Shown piece by piece: positions 1 to 4,886 of a DNA stretch of 5,229 nucleotides. Below the pieces are notes generated by a model. It made no database searches. It saw only the letters and a list, made by a program, of their open reading frames with translations, and was not told the origin of the DNA. Origin of the DNA: Candidatus Buchananbacteria bacterium (lineage in GTDB: Bacteria; Patescibacteriota; Patescibacteriia; CAIXNZ01); assembly GCA_030592165.1 (NCBI GenBank), contig JAUVKC010000070.1, positions 1 through 5,229 of the forward strand. Reading direction: 5' to 3'. How positions within the stretch are numbered: the stretch's first letter is position 1; each line of letters starts with the position of its first letter. Position numbers and translations under genes: made by a program.

Positions 1-81
1 CGCCTTAAAGATCCGCCCAATAAGACGGCGTACAGGTTGATTATGAAAGAGCATGAAAAAAATTTTCCGCAGAGGCGCTAG
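1..81 (+). CDS. Possible 3' end of a plus-strand gene (partial, uncertain)
   Basis: Frame 1 is open from the first base of the window to a TAG at 79-81, encoding 26 residues that end in KNFPQRR. No start is needed if the gene begins outside the window; an internal ATG lies at 43. I do not recognise a family. Bases 11-40 of this frame are a GC-rich repeat that also forms, in the opposite orientation and another frame, the end of the flippase at 3130-3160. Part of the apparent coding could therefore be repeat DNA that is open by chance. In DNA this AT-rich, 26 open codons by chance is not rare. It would be the only plus-strand gene in the window. Confidence 0.22.
   Translation, partial: RLKDPPNKTAYRLIMKEHEKNFPQRR
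11..40 (+). repeat. GC-rich dispersed repeat, copy 1 (second copy at 3130-3160, inverted)
   Basis: The stretch beginning GATCCGCCCAATAAG and ending ACAGGTTGA matches the reverse complement of 3130-3160 with only about two base differences. It contains CCGCC and GGCG arms that can pair weakly. Related cores (CGGACAG or CTGTCCG) recur at about 131-140, 838-846, 3040-3046 and 3134-3143, which indicates a dispersed intergenic family. Confidence 0.7.
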
Positions 82-260
82 GGATTTAATCAAAATTCTA
101 TTAATAGCACGCGGATCCGCCAAAATGAGTGTCGGACAGGTTTAACTGATGCAGCGGATTAAAACTGATCGTTTAATATATAATTTTTAAATTCGTTCAT
201 ATCAGTATGATCCGTTTGATCAGCGGGCTATTTTCTCAGTGTAATCGGTGGCTATTTTTT
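82..260. other. Intergenic repeat-rich DNA, no gene seen
   Basis: No convincing coding sequence is visible here. It contains a perfect 10-bp palindrome GCGGATCCGC at 111-120, a GTGTCGGACAGG core at 129-140, and a loose 9-bp beat of ATCAGTATG, ATCCGTTTG and ATCAGCGGG at 201-227. Bases 192-216 match 3106-3130 at about 23 of 25 positions. The ATCnGTG-type units resemble those downstream of the flippase at 3076-3100. Confidence 0.6.
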
Positions 261-331
261 GATTTTTATATAATATTGTTGTTTTAATAATTAATAATGA
301 AAAGATATAAGCCATTACCGCTGAAATTAAA
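221..331 (-). pseudogene. 3'-terminal remnant of a second flippase gene
   Basis: Bases 261-331 align without gaps to 3174-3244, the end of the intact flippase gene, with 65 of 71 identities. Read on the minus strand, the remnant encodes LISAVMAYIFSLLIIKTTIL followed by YKNQ, identical to the C-terminal helix of the intact protein. All six differing bases (289, 295, 297, 307, 319, 325) are synonymous. Upstream on the minus strand the similarity stops abruptly at 332 and heptad repeats follow, with an in-frame TAA within a few codons, so the remaining roughly 370 codons are missing. The frame runs on through repeat DNA (KIATDYTEKIAR) to a TGA at 221-223. The pattern implies a diverged paralogue, or a replaced older copy, that was under protein-level selection and then truncated. 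Confidence 0.75.
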
Positions 332-332
332 A

Positions 333-487
333 ACAGTTAAGAATTAAGAAGCAAGAATTCAGAATCCAGCATCAAAAAATTAGTAATGAGTGAATAGAAA
401 AACAGCTTACAAGAATTCAGAAGACAGAATCCAGTACAAAGAAGTCAGTGACCAAGGACAGTAATGAGTAAACAGTTGTGAGTAATG
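333..487 (+). repeat. Degenerate heptanucleotide array A
   Basis: AG dinucleotides recur every 7 bp at 340, 347, 354, 361, 368, 382, 389 and 396. After slips of about one base they continue at 412, 419, 426, 433, 440 and 447, then 460, 467, 474 and 481. Units drift from AGAATTC and AGAATCC types to AGTAATG and AGTGAAT types. Blocks are shared with array B (412-475 matches 666-729 with few differences), array D (398-425 is identical to 2200-2227) and array E. No coding function is apparent. The arrangement resembles, in form only, the short tandemly repeated heptamers known in heterocystous cyanobacteria. Confidence 0.85.
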
Positions 488-531
488 ACCTTAAAACCCA
501 AAGAACAAATAATAAATCTCAAATAAATTCT

Positions 532-657
532 AAAATTCAAATACGAATGATCGAAACAAAATATTTGGTTTAGAATTTGAGTTTTTGATATTGGTGCTTG
601 TTTGTTATTTATCCTTTGTATAGGTTATTTGAAAACCGTAATAAGTGAGCAGTGATT
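532..657 (+). repeat. 126-bp dispersed direct repeat, copy 1
   Basis: The stretch aligns without gaps to 2064-2189, with 117 of 126 identities. It starts at AAAATTCAAATACGAATGATC and ends GTGATTA. CTCAAAT at 518-524, just outside, is inverted at 575-581 (ATTTGAG) around further loosely complementary A/T-rich sequence, giving an imperfect hairpin of about 64 nt. The right end passes directly into heptad array B. The right half has a weaker third relative at about 1851-1900. No open frame is conserved between the copies. Confidence 0.88.
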
Positions 658-806
658 AAAAAATCAGAATTCAGAAGACAGAATCCAGTACAAAGAAGCT
701 AGTGACCAAAGATAGTAATCAGTAAAAACAATTTACAATGAACAACATACAAAAAATTAGTAATGGGTAAAGGGAAACAAGTTAAAAGTAATCGGTAAAG
801 CGTAAT
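644..806 (+). repeat. Degenerate heptanucleotide array B
   Basis: AG recurs every 7 bp at 666, 673, 680, 687, 694 and 701, and again at 714 and 721. GT recurs every 7 bp at 760, 767, 781, 788, 795 and 802. The first half is a near copy of array A. The second half (TTAGTAATGGGTAAAGGG type) is a near copy of array F at 4571-4600. Confidence 0.82.
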
Positions 807-909
807 AAGGCTCATTGCCAAATTAGAAATTACAAATCTGTCCGCCGGAAGAGGTTATTATTTTTAGAACCCTTTGTTTTAAATATTGAGTCTGTTAATC
901 AAAGATTGT
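807..909. other. Short spacer downstream of hepT, no gene seen
   Basis: This AT-rich spacer follows hepT in the direction of transcription. It carries one CTGTCCGCCGG core at 838-848, a member of the GC-rich repeat family. I see no convincing hairpin followed by a T-run that would make a terminator. Confidence 0.5.
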
Positions 910-1278
910 TTATAGGCCGTTAAGTATTTTATGAATAGTATCTTTCATTTCTGGCAATTTATTTTGAATAACATTGAATACAACTTCGGCATCAATATCA
1001 AAATAGTGGTGTGTAATGACGTCTCGCATCCCCTTAGCGCTTTTCCAATCTACTTCGCTATATCTTTTAAGCAATCTATCATCAGTTATTTTATCAATTT
1101 GTTTTAGTGCCTCACCAATATTTATTAGCTGCATACAAATGCTGTCTAGTTTTTCAAGTCCACCCTCATCATCAAGAAATTGTTCGTAGCTTAAAAATTT
1201 TTCGCTTCTTAAAAATATTCTTTCAATTGACCATGAAATATTTTGCAGAATTTCTCCAACTAAACTTTTATCAAACAT
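910..1278 (-). CDS. hepT: HepT-like HEPN ribonuclease toxin (DUF86)
   Basis: This 122-residue protein is the length of HepT (DUF86) toxins, all-helical HEPN-domain RNases that act in the cytoplasm. The diagnostic RX4HXY motif is intact: R85, H90 and Y92 within RDVITHHY. Earlier family features include the helix SICMQLINIGEALKQI at about 46-61. In characterised MntA-HepT systems the motif Arg and His are needed for RNA cleavage, and MntA neutralises HepT by adding AMP groups to the motif tyrosine, here Y92. The ATG overlaps the end of mntA by 8 bases (ATGTTTGA) and no Shine-Dalgarno is visible, so translation is probably coupled to mntA. No truncation or motif loss is seen, so the toxin should be active. 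Family assignment is confident; the RNA target is unknown. Confidence 0.93.
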   Translation of the reverse strand: MFDKSLVGEILQNISWSIERIFLRSEKFLSYEQFLDDEGGLEKLDSICMQLINIGEALKQIDKITDDRLLKRYSEVDWKSAKGMRDVITHHYFDIDAEVVFNVIQNKLPEMKDTIHKILNGL

Positions 1279-1561
1279 ATATTACGTCATTTAATATTCT
1301 TTTTTTAAGGTGTGCATTCATTTTATTTCTAAATCGAACTATATCAACTTCAGATTTAAGAAGTTCTCTAAGATAATTTTTGACAGCAACCAACAAAAAT
1401 AGATCAGCATTGTTAATTTCAACTATTATATCAATGTCGCTGTTTATATCAGCCTGTCCACGCGCATAACTTCCAAATAGTCCAATTTTTGTAACACCAA
1501 ACTGAACATTTAGCTGTCCCTTGTTTTTCTTTATGATATTTATTATTTCTTCTTTGTTCAT
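1271..1561 (-). CDS. mntA: MntA-like minimal nucleotidyltransferase antitoxin
   Basis: This 96-residue minimal nucleotidyltransferase of the DNA polymerase beta-like superfamily has the full catalytic signature. G30-S31 lie in LFGSYARGQ, the metal-binding pair D42 and D44 in SDIDIIVE, and a third carboxylate at D73 in SEVDIV. It is encoded directly upstream of hepT and overlaps it by 8 bases. In studied pairs the MntA protein transfers AMP from ATP to the HepT active-site tyrosine and so acts as an enzymatic antitoxin; that role is inferred here from motif and context. The ATG at 1559-1561 is the first possible start, since an in-frame TGA lies a few codons upstream. The leader is A-rich (GATCAAACAAA) with no Shine-Dalgarno. 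The gene ends with TGA, which supports the standard code. Confidence 0.92.
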   Translation of the reverse strand: MNKEEIINIIKKNKGQLNVQFGVTKIGLFGSYARGQADINSDIDIIVEINNADLFLLVAVKNYLRELLKSEVDIVRFRNKMNAHLKKRILNDVIYV

Positions 1562-1685
1562 TTTGTTTGATCTATGTCAATAATTTTTGACAATCGTTCA
1601 TTTTGATATTAGATATCTTATACATAATAGAAAAAACATCTGATTTTTTCAAGCGATATAATAGCTTTTCTACAGCAGGTAATCC
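1562..1685. other. mntA upstream region, promoter not resolved
   Basis: This AT-rich stretch must hold the start of mntA-hepT transcription. On the minus strand it contains TATTATGTATAAGATATC at about 1613-1630, which could supply a -10 element, but no well-spaced -35 partner is clear. A minus-strand frame of nine codons (ATG to TAG) ends about 13 bases before the mntA ATG; nothing supports its translation. Confidence 0.3.
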
Positions 1686-1832
1686 AGTATCTAGTGATTG
1701 GTGATTAGTAATTCGTGATTTGTAAAGGGTAAAGGAGAACGAGTTAAAAGTTAAAAGTCAAACGTGAAAAGTAAAAATAATGATGATACAAGACTTAAGA
1801 CAATAGACTAAAGACACAAGACTCTGTAGTGA
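1686..1832 (+). repeat. Degenerate heptanucleotide array C (longest in-phase run)
   Basis: GT falls at 1687, 1694, 1701, 1708, 1715, 1722, 1729, 1743, 1750, 1757, 1764 and 1771, which is 12 of 13 consecutive 7-bp steps (only 1736 fails). AGAC then falls at 1791, 1798, 1805, 1812 and 1819 in the same phase (1686 + 15x7 = 1791). Unit type changes along the array: AGTGATT, then GGTAAAG, then AGTTAAA, then AGACTTA. The order of units around 1722-1748 (GTAAAGGAGAACGAGTTAAA) recurs at 5209-5229. The 7-bp period rules out a coding origin. Confidence 0.9.
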
Positions 1833-1900
1833 TTTTCGTTTACCGATTTCACTTTTGATATTAAGTATTGATATTTATTATTTGTCTTTTGAAAATTATT
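1833..1900 (+). repeat. Diverged partial relative of the 126-bp repeat
   Basis: From about 1851, TTTTGATATT, TTTGTC and TTTTGAAAA follow in the same order as in the right half of the 126-bp repeat (TTTTGATATT, TTTATCC, TTTGAAAACC). The similarity is loose and the boundaries uncertain. Confidence 0.4.
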
Positions 1901-1943
1901 CATTGCCTGCCCGCCAGTCGGCGTGGTTATTTGTACATTGCCC
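1901..1943 (-). repeat. GC-rich hairpin element, copy 1 (inverted)
   Basis: On the minus strand this reads CCACGCC-GACT-GGCGGGCA followed by GGCAATG, the same arrangement as at 4543-4570 (CCACGCC-TTC-GGCGGGCA, then AGCAATGTAC). A 4-bp GC stem (CGCC/GGCG) closes a very small loop. GTACATTGCCC at 1933-1943 is a further match to the GGGCAA/AATGTAC part of the element. Confidence 0.7.
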
Positions 1944-2063
1944 TTGACACAGCTTCGCCAGATTAGTCACAGAAATAAACTATGCAAAATACCAAAATTT
2001 GTTTTCAAAAAAGGCTGTATAACTGGTTGTTTTTCTATCTTACCCTCTGCCGGTCTAATCCTC
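1944..2063. other. Unassigned intergenic stretch inside the 748-bp gap
   Basis: This part of the 1562-2309 gap carries no recognisable repeat or gene. A plus-strand frame at 1923-2105 crosses it, but that frame starts in the hairpin element and ends in the 126-bp repeat, has no family resemblance, and opposes every gene in the window. It is treated as non-coding. Confidence 0.45.
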
Positions 2064-2189
2064 AAAATTCAAATACGAATGATCGAAACAAAATATTTGG
2101 TTTAGAATTTAAGATTTTGATATTGATGCTTGTTTGTTATTTATCCTTTGAATAGGTTGTTTGAAAACCGTAATGGGTAAGCGGTGATT
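2064..2189 (+). repeat. 126-bp dispersed direct repeat, copy 2
   Basis: This is the partner of 532-657: same orientation, no gaps, nine substitutions. The left flank differs completely from copy 1, which places the repeat boundary near 2064. The right end again continues into heptad units (array D), so the association of this element with the heptad arrays is itself repeated. Confidence 0.88.
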
Positions 2190-2230
2190 AGTAAATAGTA
2201 AAAACAGCTTACAAGAATTCAGAAGACTGA
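2171..2230 (+). repeat. Degenerate heptanucleotide array D
   Basis: GT occurs at 2177, 2184, 2191 and 2198 with a 7-bp step. It is followed by a block at 2200-2227 identical to 398-425 of array A, containing CAGCTTACAAGAATTC. Confidence 0.8.
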
Positions 2231-2309
2231 AAAGAAATTGTTTATAGATACTAGAGTCTAATTGTTTTTGTAATCGATGGTTTTTGTTAACAGGTGATAA
2301 AAAATATTT

Positions 2310-2498
2310 CTAGTTTTTACTTTTTAAAAATTCCTCGTAAGACTTAAATTTTTTAATTCCCTTTTCTATTTTTCTATTAGATAATTTTTTCCAAAACTCA
2401 AAATGTGCTTTAAGTTTATTATAATAATCATCATTAGGATTCATGATCCACATATCTTTAGAAGCCTCTTCAAAGGAAGTATATTTTTTTATAGACAT
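2310..2498 (-). CDS. Small partner protein of the AbiEii-like nucleotidyltransferase
   Basis: This 62-residue acidic and basic protein has no membrane segment. Two short stretches resemble each other: YTSFEEASKD at 6-15 and FKSYEEFLKS at 51-60, both with the pattern x-S-aromatic-E-E. Between them lie W17, a YY pair at 25-26 and W36. Its ATG overlaps the TAA of the transferase gene by one base (TAATG), so it is probably translated by re-initiation. Small proteins of this look next to AbiEii-like nucleotidyltransferases seem familiar to me, but I cannot name a family. Its role as antitoxin, toxin or regulator is inferred only from the pairing. It is followed by about 80 bp of AT-rich DNA without a clear terminator. 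Confidence 0.78.
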   Translation of the reverse strand: MSIKKYTSFEEASKDMWIMNPNDDYYNKLKAHFEFWKKLSNRKIEKGIKKFKSYEEFLKSKN

Positions 2499-2959
2499 TA
2501 TAAGCCTAGTTTTGATTTAAGAAATTTCAAATCTAATTGGTCTATCTCTCTGTATGTTTTTTCTTTTAATTTATAAAGAGTTTTTAAATCAGCAAGTTTT
2601 ACTTTTATTCCATCGACATTTTTTATTTCATATTGTAAATCATTAAACATAAATTTATCACCAATTTTTGAAATAATATCAATGAAAAAACCAGAGTCCG
2701 TTCCGTAACGAATTACAGGATATTTTTCAAGCTCATGAAGAGTAATTTCATTTATTTCTTCGTCTTTAAAAACTTCAAAAAGTGACTTTTTAAATTTATT
2801 TATATTTTCTTCCAATGGGTTTATGAATAAATCAATATCTTGTGTGTTTCTAGAAAACCCATGCAAATTAATTGCTATTCCACCAATTAAAACATACTCA
2901 ACATCATTTTTTTCAAAAGATGCCATTAATTCTAGAAATTTTCCAAAAATATTTTCCAT
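2498..2959 (-). CDS. AbiEii-like nucleotidyltransferase
   Basis: This 153-residue nucleotidyltransferase-fold protein has the AbiEii/DUF6036-type signature. IGGIAINLHGFSRNTQDIDL spans 25-44 with G26-G27, H33, R37 and T39 and metal ligands D41 and D43. A third carboxylate, D94, lies in FFIDII. The C-terminal helices (LADLKTLYKLKEKTYREIDQ, 122-141, then LDLKFL) carry the family's lysine-rich, REID-x-x-DL pattern. It should transfer a nucleotide from NTP to an unknown target. Related proteins act as toxins (AbiEii) or as modifying antitoxins (MntA-like). It is about half the length of classical AbiEii, so it may be a minimal version. The ATG at 2957-2959 is the first start after an in-frame TGA. 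It overlaps the 62-residue gene downstream by one base. Confidence 0.86.
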   Translation of the reverse strand: MENIFGKFLELMASFEKNDVEYVLIGGIAINLHGFSRNTQDIDLFINPLEENINKFKKSLFEVFKDEEINEITLHELEKYPVIRYGTDSGFFIDIISKIGDKFMFNDLQYEIKNVDGIKVKLADLKTLYKLKEKTYREIDQLDLKFLKSKLGL

Positions 2960-2975
2960 ACTTATTTGTTCATAT

Positions 2976-3016
2976 TTATAATAAAAAATTGGTATTGATC
3001 ATAGTCAATCCCCTCC
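2976..3016 (-). other. Strong Shine-Dalgarno followed by an eight-codon micro-ORF
   Basis: AGGAGGGG on the minus strand (about 3009-3016) is the best Shine-Dalgarno-like sequence in the window. It sits about 9 bases before ATG at 3000-3002, opening MINTNFLL and ending with TAA at 2976-2978, upstream of the nucleotidyltransferase. It overlaps the candidate promoter, so both cannot be used as drawn. Confidence 0.2.
2978..3008 (-). promoter_or_regulatory. Candidate promoter for the AbiEii-like pair
   Basis: On the minus strand TTGACT (3003-3008) is followed after 19 bp by TATTAT (2978-2983), about 18 bases before the ATG. The -35 element is good, but the spacer is long for a housekeeping sigma factor and the alternative TATAAA is further away still. 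It could instead be chance in AT-rich DNA. Confidence 0.3.
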
Positions 3017-3129
3017 TAAAAATCCGCTTTAAAAATTGTCGGACAGATTGGCGGGCAAGAGCGTACCATTTTTTCAGTGTAATCGGTGTTGATCGGTGGC
3101 TTTATTTCGTTCATATCAGTAAGATTCGT
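3017..3129. repeat. GC-rich and ATCnGTG repeat cluster between flippase and nucleotidyltransferase
   Basis: TGTCGGACAG at 3037-3046 and GGCGGGCAAG at 3050-3059 belong to the GC-rich families seen elsewhere in the window. TCAGTGTAATCGGTG, then TTGATCGGTGGC, at 3074-3100 repeats on a 9 to 10-bp beat and matches CTCAGTGTAATCGGTGGC at 235-252. Bases 3106-3130 match 192-216. No gene is seen. The region follows the flippase in its transcription direction but offers no clear terminator. Confidence 0.65.
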
Positions 3130-3160
3130 TCAACCTGTCCGCCATCTTATTGGGCGGATC
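3130..3160 (-). repeat. GC-rich dispersed repeat, copy 2, forming the flippase C-terminus
   Basis: Read on the minus strand, GATCCGCCCAATAAGATGG continues to ACAGGTTGA and matches 11-40 almost exactly. It supplies the final codons and the TGA stop of the flippase. The related remnant at 261-331 lacks this insert after YKNQ, which marks where coding identity ends and repeat begins. Confidence 0.75.
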
Positions 3161-4341
3161 AGTGGCTTATTTTGATTTTTATATAATATTGTTGTTTTAA
3201 TGATTAACAGTGAAAAGATGTAAGCCATTACTGCTGATATTAAATTTTGATAACTGATCATCAGCCAATCTGATAATGCAAAATAGATCACACATGCAAA
3301 CATTAAAGTAACCACGAAATAACTGATTGAAATAACTTTTTGATTGATATCATCAGCATACTTAAAAAGATATCCGTTTATTGGAAAATGAAAAATTGCA
3401 TAAAGCCCATAACCGGTGATCATAAATAAAAAGATGTTTTTTAACAGGATAGGATCAACTGAACTAGGGAGCAATTGAGGGAAATAAAAGATAATAATAG
3501 TAAAAAGCACAGCATAACTAACAATAGCGGCTATAAGCAAGATTGCTGATTTTTTGATGATCTTTTTAGCGTCACCTTTTTTTAGTGAGTAGATATTCTT
3601 CTCAACCAAAACGCCTATGTAAAGAATTGGCGCCACTAAACTCCACGCAAAAGTATATGAGTTAGCAACGTCTAATTGAAAAAAATGATTTATAAAATAT
3701 TTATCTAAAGCAAAAGCTAATGCTGCCGTGCTGTTAATTATAAATGCAGAAAAACCTAGTTTGTAAAATTGCTGAATGTCCTTTGAGTCTTTCTCACGTA
3801 GTGGAAACACCAGCCAAACGATCACTAGCATCCAAACAAAAGCCAATACCGGGAAAAGAATTGCTAGATCATAATCAAAATATATTACAAATGGAATAAT
3901 GCTAAGGTGTAATAAACTATGTGCTAAAGTTAGAATAAAATAACGGCTGTAATATCCTTCGAACAGTGACTTAAAAACAAGTATACCTCCAATTGAGGAG
4001 AACAAAGAATAAACAAATAAAGAAATTATGCTTGCAATATTTGTAAATGGTTCTGCAAGAAAATTGTAAACCGTTAATACTATGATCAGGTTGAAAACAA
4101 CTGAACCCAAAAGAATATACGGTTTAATTTTTACCCGGGTAATTGCAAAATTAAATCCTAGCGAACCAAACAGAATTAGTATTGATGCTGTATAGTAGTA
4201 TTTATTAAATGTGTTATACTCGGTTTCATCAAAAAAGTACTCAACTAAAATTAAGACTAATTTACTTGATACAATTGCAGCGCCTATGAGGGATAATCTT
4301 TTAATGGAAAAGATATCTTTGAAGAACGAGCTTAGTCTCAT
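3130..4341 (-). CDS. MOP-superfamily polysaccharide flippase (Wzx-like)
   Basis: This 403-residue inner-membrane protein has about 12 predicted helices (near 15-34, 49-69, 72-93, 101-122, 133-154, 158-180, 193-213, 226-246, 265-287, 299-319, 334-355, 364-386) and almost no soluble domain. Helix count, length and the mid-protein LDKYFINHFFQLDVANSYTF (212-231) fit the Wzx/polysaccharide biosynthesis branch of the MOP superfamily, which flips lipid-linked glycans across the inner membrane. The ATG at 4339-4341 follows an in-frame TAA a few codons upstream. It is oddly isolated: no glycosyltransferase or polymerase gene is adjacent. The last ten or so codons (about LIRPIRWRTG) lie in GC-rich repeat DNA, so the natural C-terminus has been replaced. 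A remnant of a related gene end lies at 261-331. The substrate cannot be inferred. Confidence 0.85.
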   Translation of the reverse strand: MRLSSFFKDIFSIKRLSLIGAAIVSSKLVLILVEYFFDETEYNTFNKYYYTASILILFGSLGFNFAITRVKIKPYILLGSVVFNLIIVLTVYNFLAEPFTNIASIISLFVYSLFSSIGGILVFKSLFEGYYSRYFILTLAHSLLHLSIIPFVIYFDYDLAILFPVLAFVWMLVIVWLVFPLREKDSKDIQQFYKLGFSAFIINSTAALAFALDKYFINHFFQLDVANSYTFAWSLVAPILYIGVLVEKNIYSLKKGDAKKIIKKSAILLIAAIVSYAVLFTIIIFYFPQLLPSSVDPILLKNIFLFMITGYGLYAIFHFPINGYLFKYADDINQKVISISYFVVTLMFACVIYFALSDWLMISYQNLISAVMAYIFSLLIIKTTILYKNQNKPLIRPIRWRTG

Positions 4342-4355
4342 AGAAGTTATTAAAA

Positions 4356-4361
4356 ATTATA
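4356..4361 (-). promoter_or_regulatory. Candidate -10 element of the flippase gene
   Basis: A perfect TATAAT on the minus strand lies 14 bases before the flippase ATG and is preceded by CACTG. The -35 region would fall inside heptad array E (GATTTT), which is weak. If used, the leader would be very short. The link between array and promoter is an inference. Confidence 0.35.
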
Positions 4362-4540
4362 CAGTGAGCAGTGATTAAAAAATCAGAAGCCAGAATTCAG
4401 ATGTCAGAACACAGCATCAAAAATTATTAATGGGTGATTAGTAACTAGTGAATAGAAAAAACAGCTTACAAGAATCCAGAAGTCAGAACTCAGTATCAAA
4501 AAATGAGTAATCAGTGATCGGTAATTAGTAAACGGCAATA
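4361..4540 (+). repeat. Degenerate heptanucleotide array E
   Basis: AG recurs on a 7-bp step at 4363 and 4370, then at 4385, 4392, 4399, 4406 and 4413. GT recurs at 4434, 4441 and 4448, AG at 4471, 4478, 4485 and 4492, and GT at 4507, 4514, 4521 and 4528. Bases 4448-4488 nearly duplicate 390-430 of array A. Relative to A, array E carries about two extra heptads (GGTGATT, AGTAACT) between the AGCATCA and AGTGAAT units. It fills most of the gap upstream of the flippase. Confidence 0.86.
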
Positions 4541-4542
4541 AA

Positions 4543-4570
4543 CCACGCCTTCGGCGGGCAAGCAATGTAC
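4543..4570 (+). repeat. GC-rich hairpin element, copy 2
   Basis: CCACGCC, TTC, then GGCGGGCA is followed by AGCAATGTAC. CGCC and GGCG can pair around a 3-nt loop. The element interrupts the heptad arrays: array E ends just before it and array F begins directly after it. GGGCAAGCAATGTAC is shared exactly with the copy at 5157-5171. Confidence 0.75.
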
Positions 4571-4628
4571 AAAAAATTAGTAATGAGTAAAGGGAAACAA
4601 ATCAAACGTCAAATGGCAAACGTGAAAA
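4571..4628 (+). repeat. Degenerate heptanucleotide array F
   Basis: GT occurs at 4580, 4587, 4608 and 4622, all multiples of 7 apart, with intermediate units degraded. The start (AAAAAATTAGTAATG, then AGTAAAGGG) closely matches 751-774 of array B. Confidence 0.75.
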
Positions 4629-4670
4629 TAAAAATAATTAGCAGTTTGCAGAAAGCAATTGTGGCTTTAC

Positions 4671-4886
4671 TTATATAGCCTTAACAAGTTCCTTTGATAA
4701 TTCATATGAGGCGAATGATTTTAGTTTTATTTTACTGCTGGCATCAAGAATCTCTATACCAATTATTTCATCAAGGTCATTAACATCAAGATTAACACCC
4801 TCTTTTATCTCCACAACACCAGTTGGCTTCCTAGAGGAAAGCTTAATATATATTGCATCAGCTTCTTTATCATATTCAATTTTCAT
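4671..4886 (-). CDS. DUF2283 protein, probable antitoxin partner
   Basis: This 71-residue protein is typical of DUF2283. It opens MKIEYDKEADAIYIKLS (1-17), continues with EGVNLDV (29-35) and ends its core with EIIGIEILDAS (40-50). The C-terminal helix (YELSKELVKAI) is less typical and could contact a partner. The family is small, soluble, mostly beta and of unproven biochemistry. It often sits next to DUF4258 or other small toxin-like genes and is therefore commonly read as an antitoxin, a role inferred here from context. Its ATG overlaps the end of the DUF4258 gene by 4 bases (ATGA), so translation is coupled. No convincing terminator follows. Family identity is confident; function is not. 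Confidence 0.9.
   Translation of the reverse strand: MKIEYDKEADAIYIKLSSRKPTGVVEIKEGVNLDVNDLDEIIGIEILDASSKIKLKSFASYELSKELVKAI

Noticed and set aside
333..806. CRISPR array
   Set aside because: The period is 7 bp with degenerate units. There are no 20-40 bp repeats separated by unique spacers, and no cas gene.
1107..1376. Plus-strand open frame of 89 codons
   Set aside because: It lies antisense across hepT and mntA, both of which have intact family motifs on the minus strand. Its product has no recognisable domain.
1944..1971. Plus-strand TTGACA as a promoter
   Set aside because: No -10 element lies at a suitable distance and no plus-strand gene follows.
1923..2105. Plus-strand open frame of 60 codons
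   Set aside because: It begins in a GC-rich hairpin element and ends in the 126-bp repeat. The other copy of that repeat has a different upstream sequence, and no family is recognisable.
2872..3186. Plus-strand open frame of 104 codons
   Set aside because: It is antisense to the 5' end of the nucleotidyltransferase and the 3' end of the flippase and passes through repeat DNA; composition looks like a shadow frame.
1686..4640. Integron-type cassette array with attC sites
   Set aside because: The repeats lack attC-like paired core sites, and no integrase is in view. Only the cassette-like layout is retained as a finding.
4652..4668. Terminator hairpin after the DUF2283 gene (AAAGC/GCTTT, 7-nt loop)
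   Set aside because: The stem is only 5 bp with few GC pairs, and no T-run follows directly on the minus strand.
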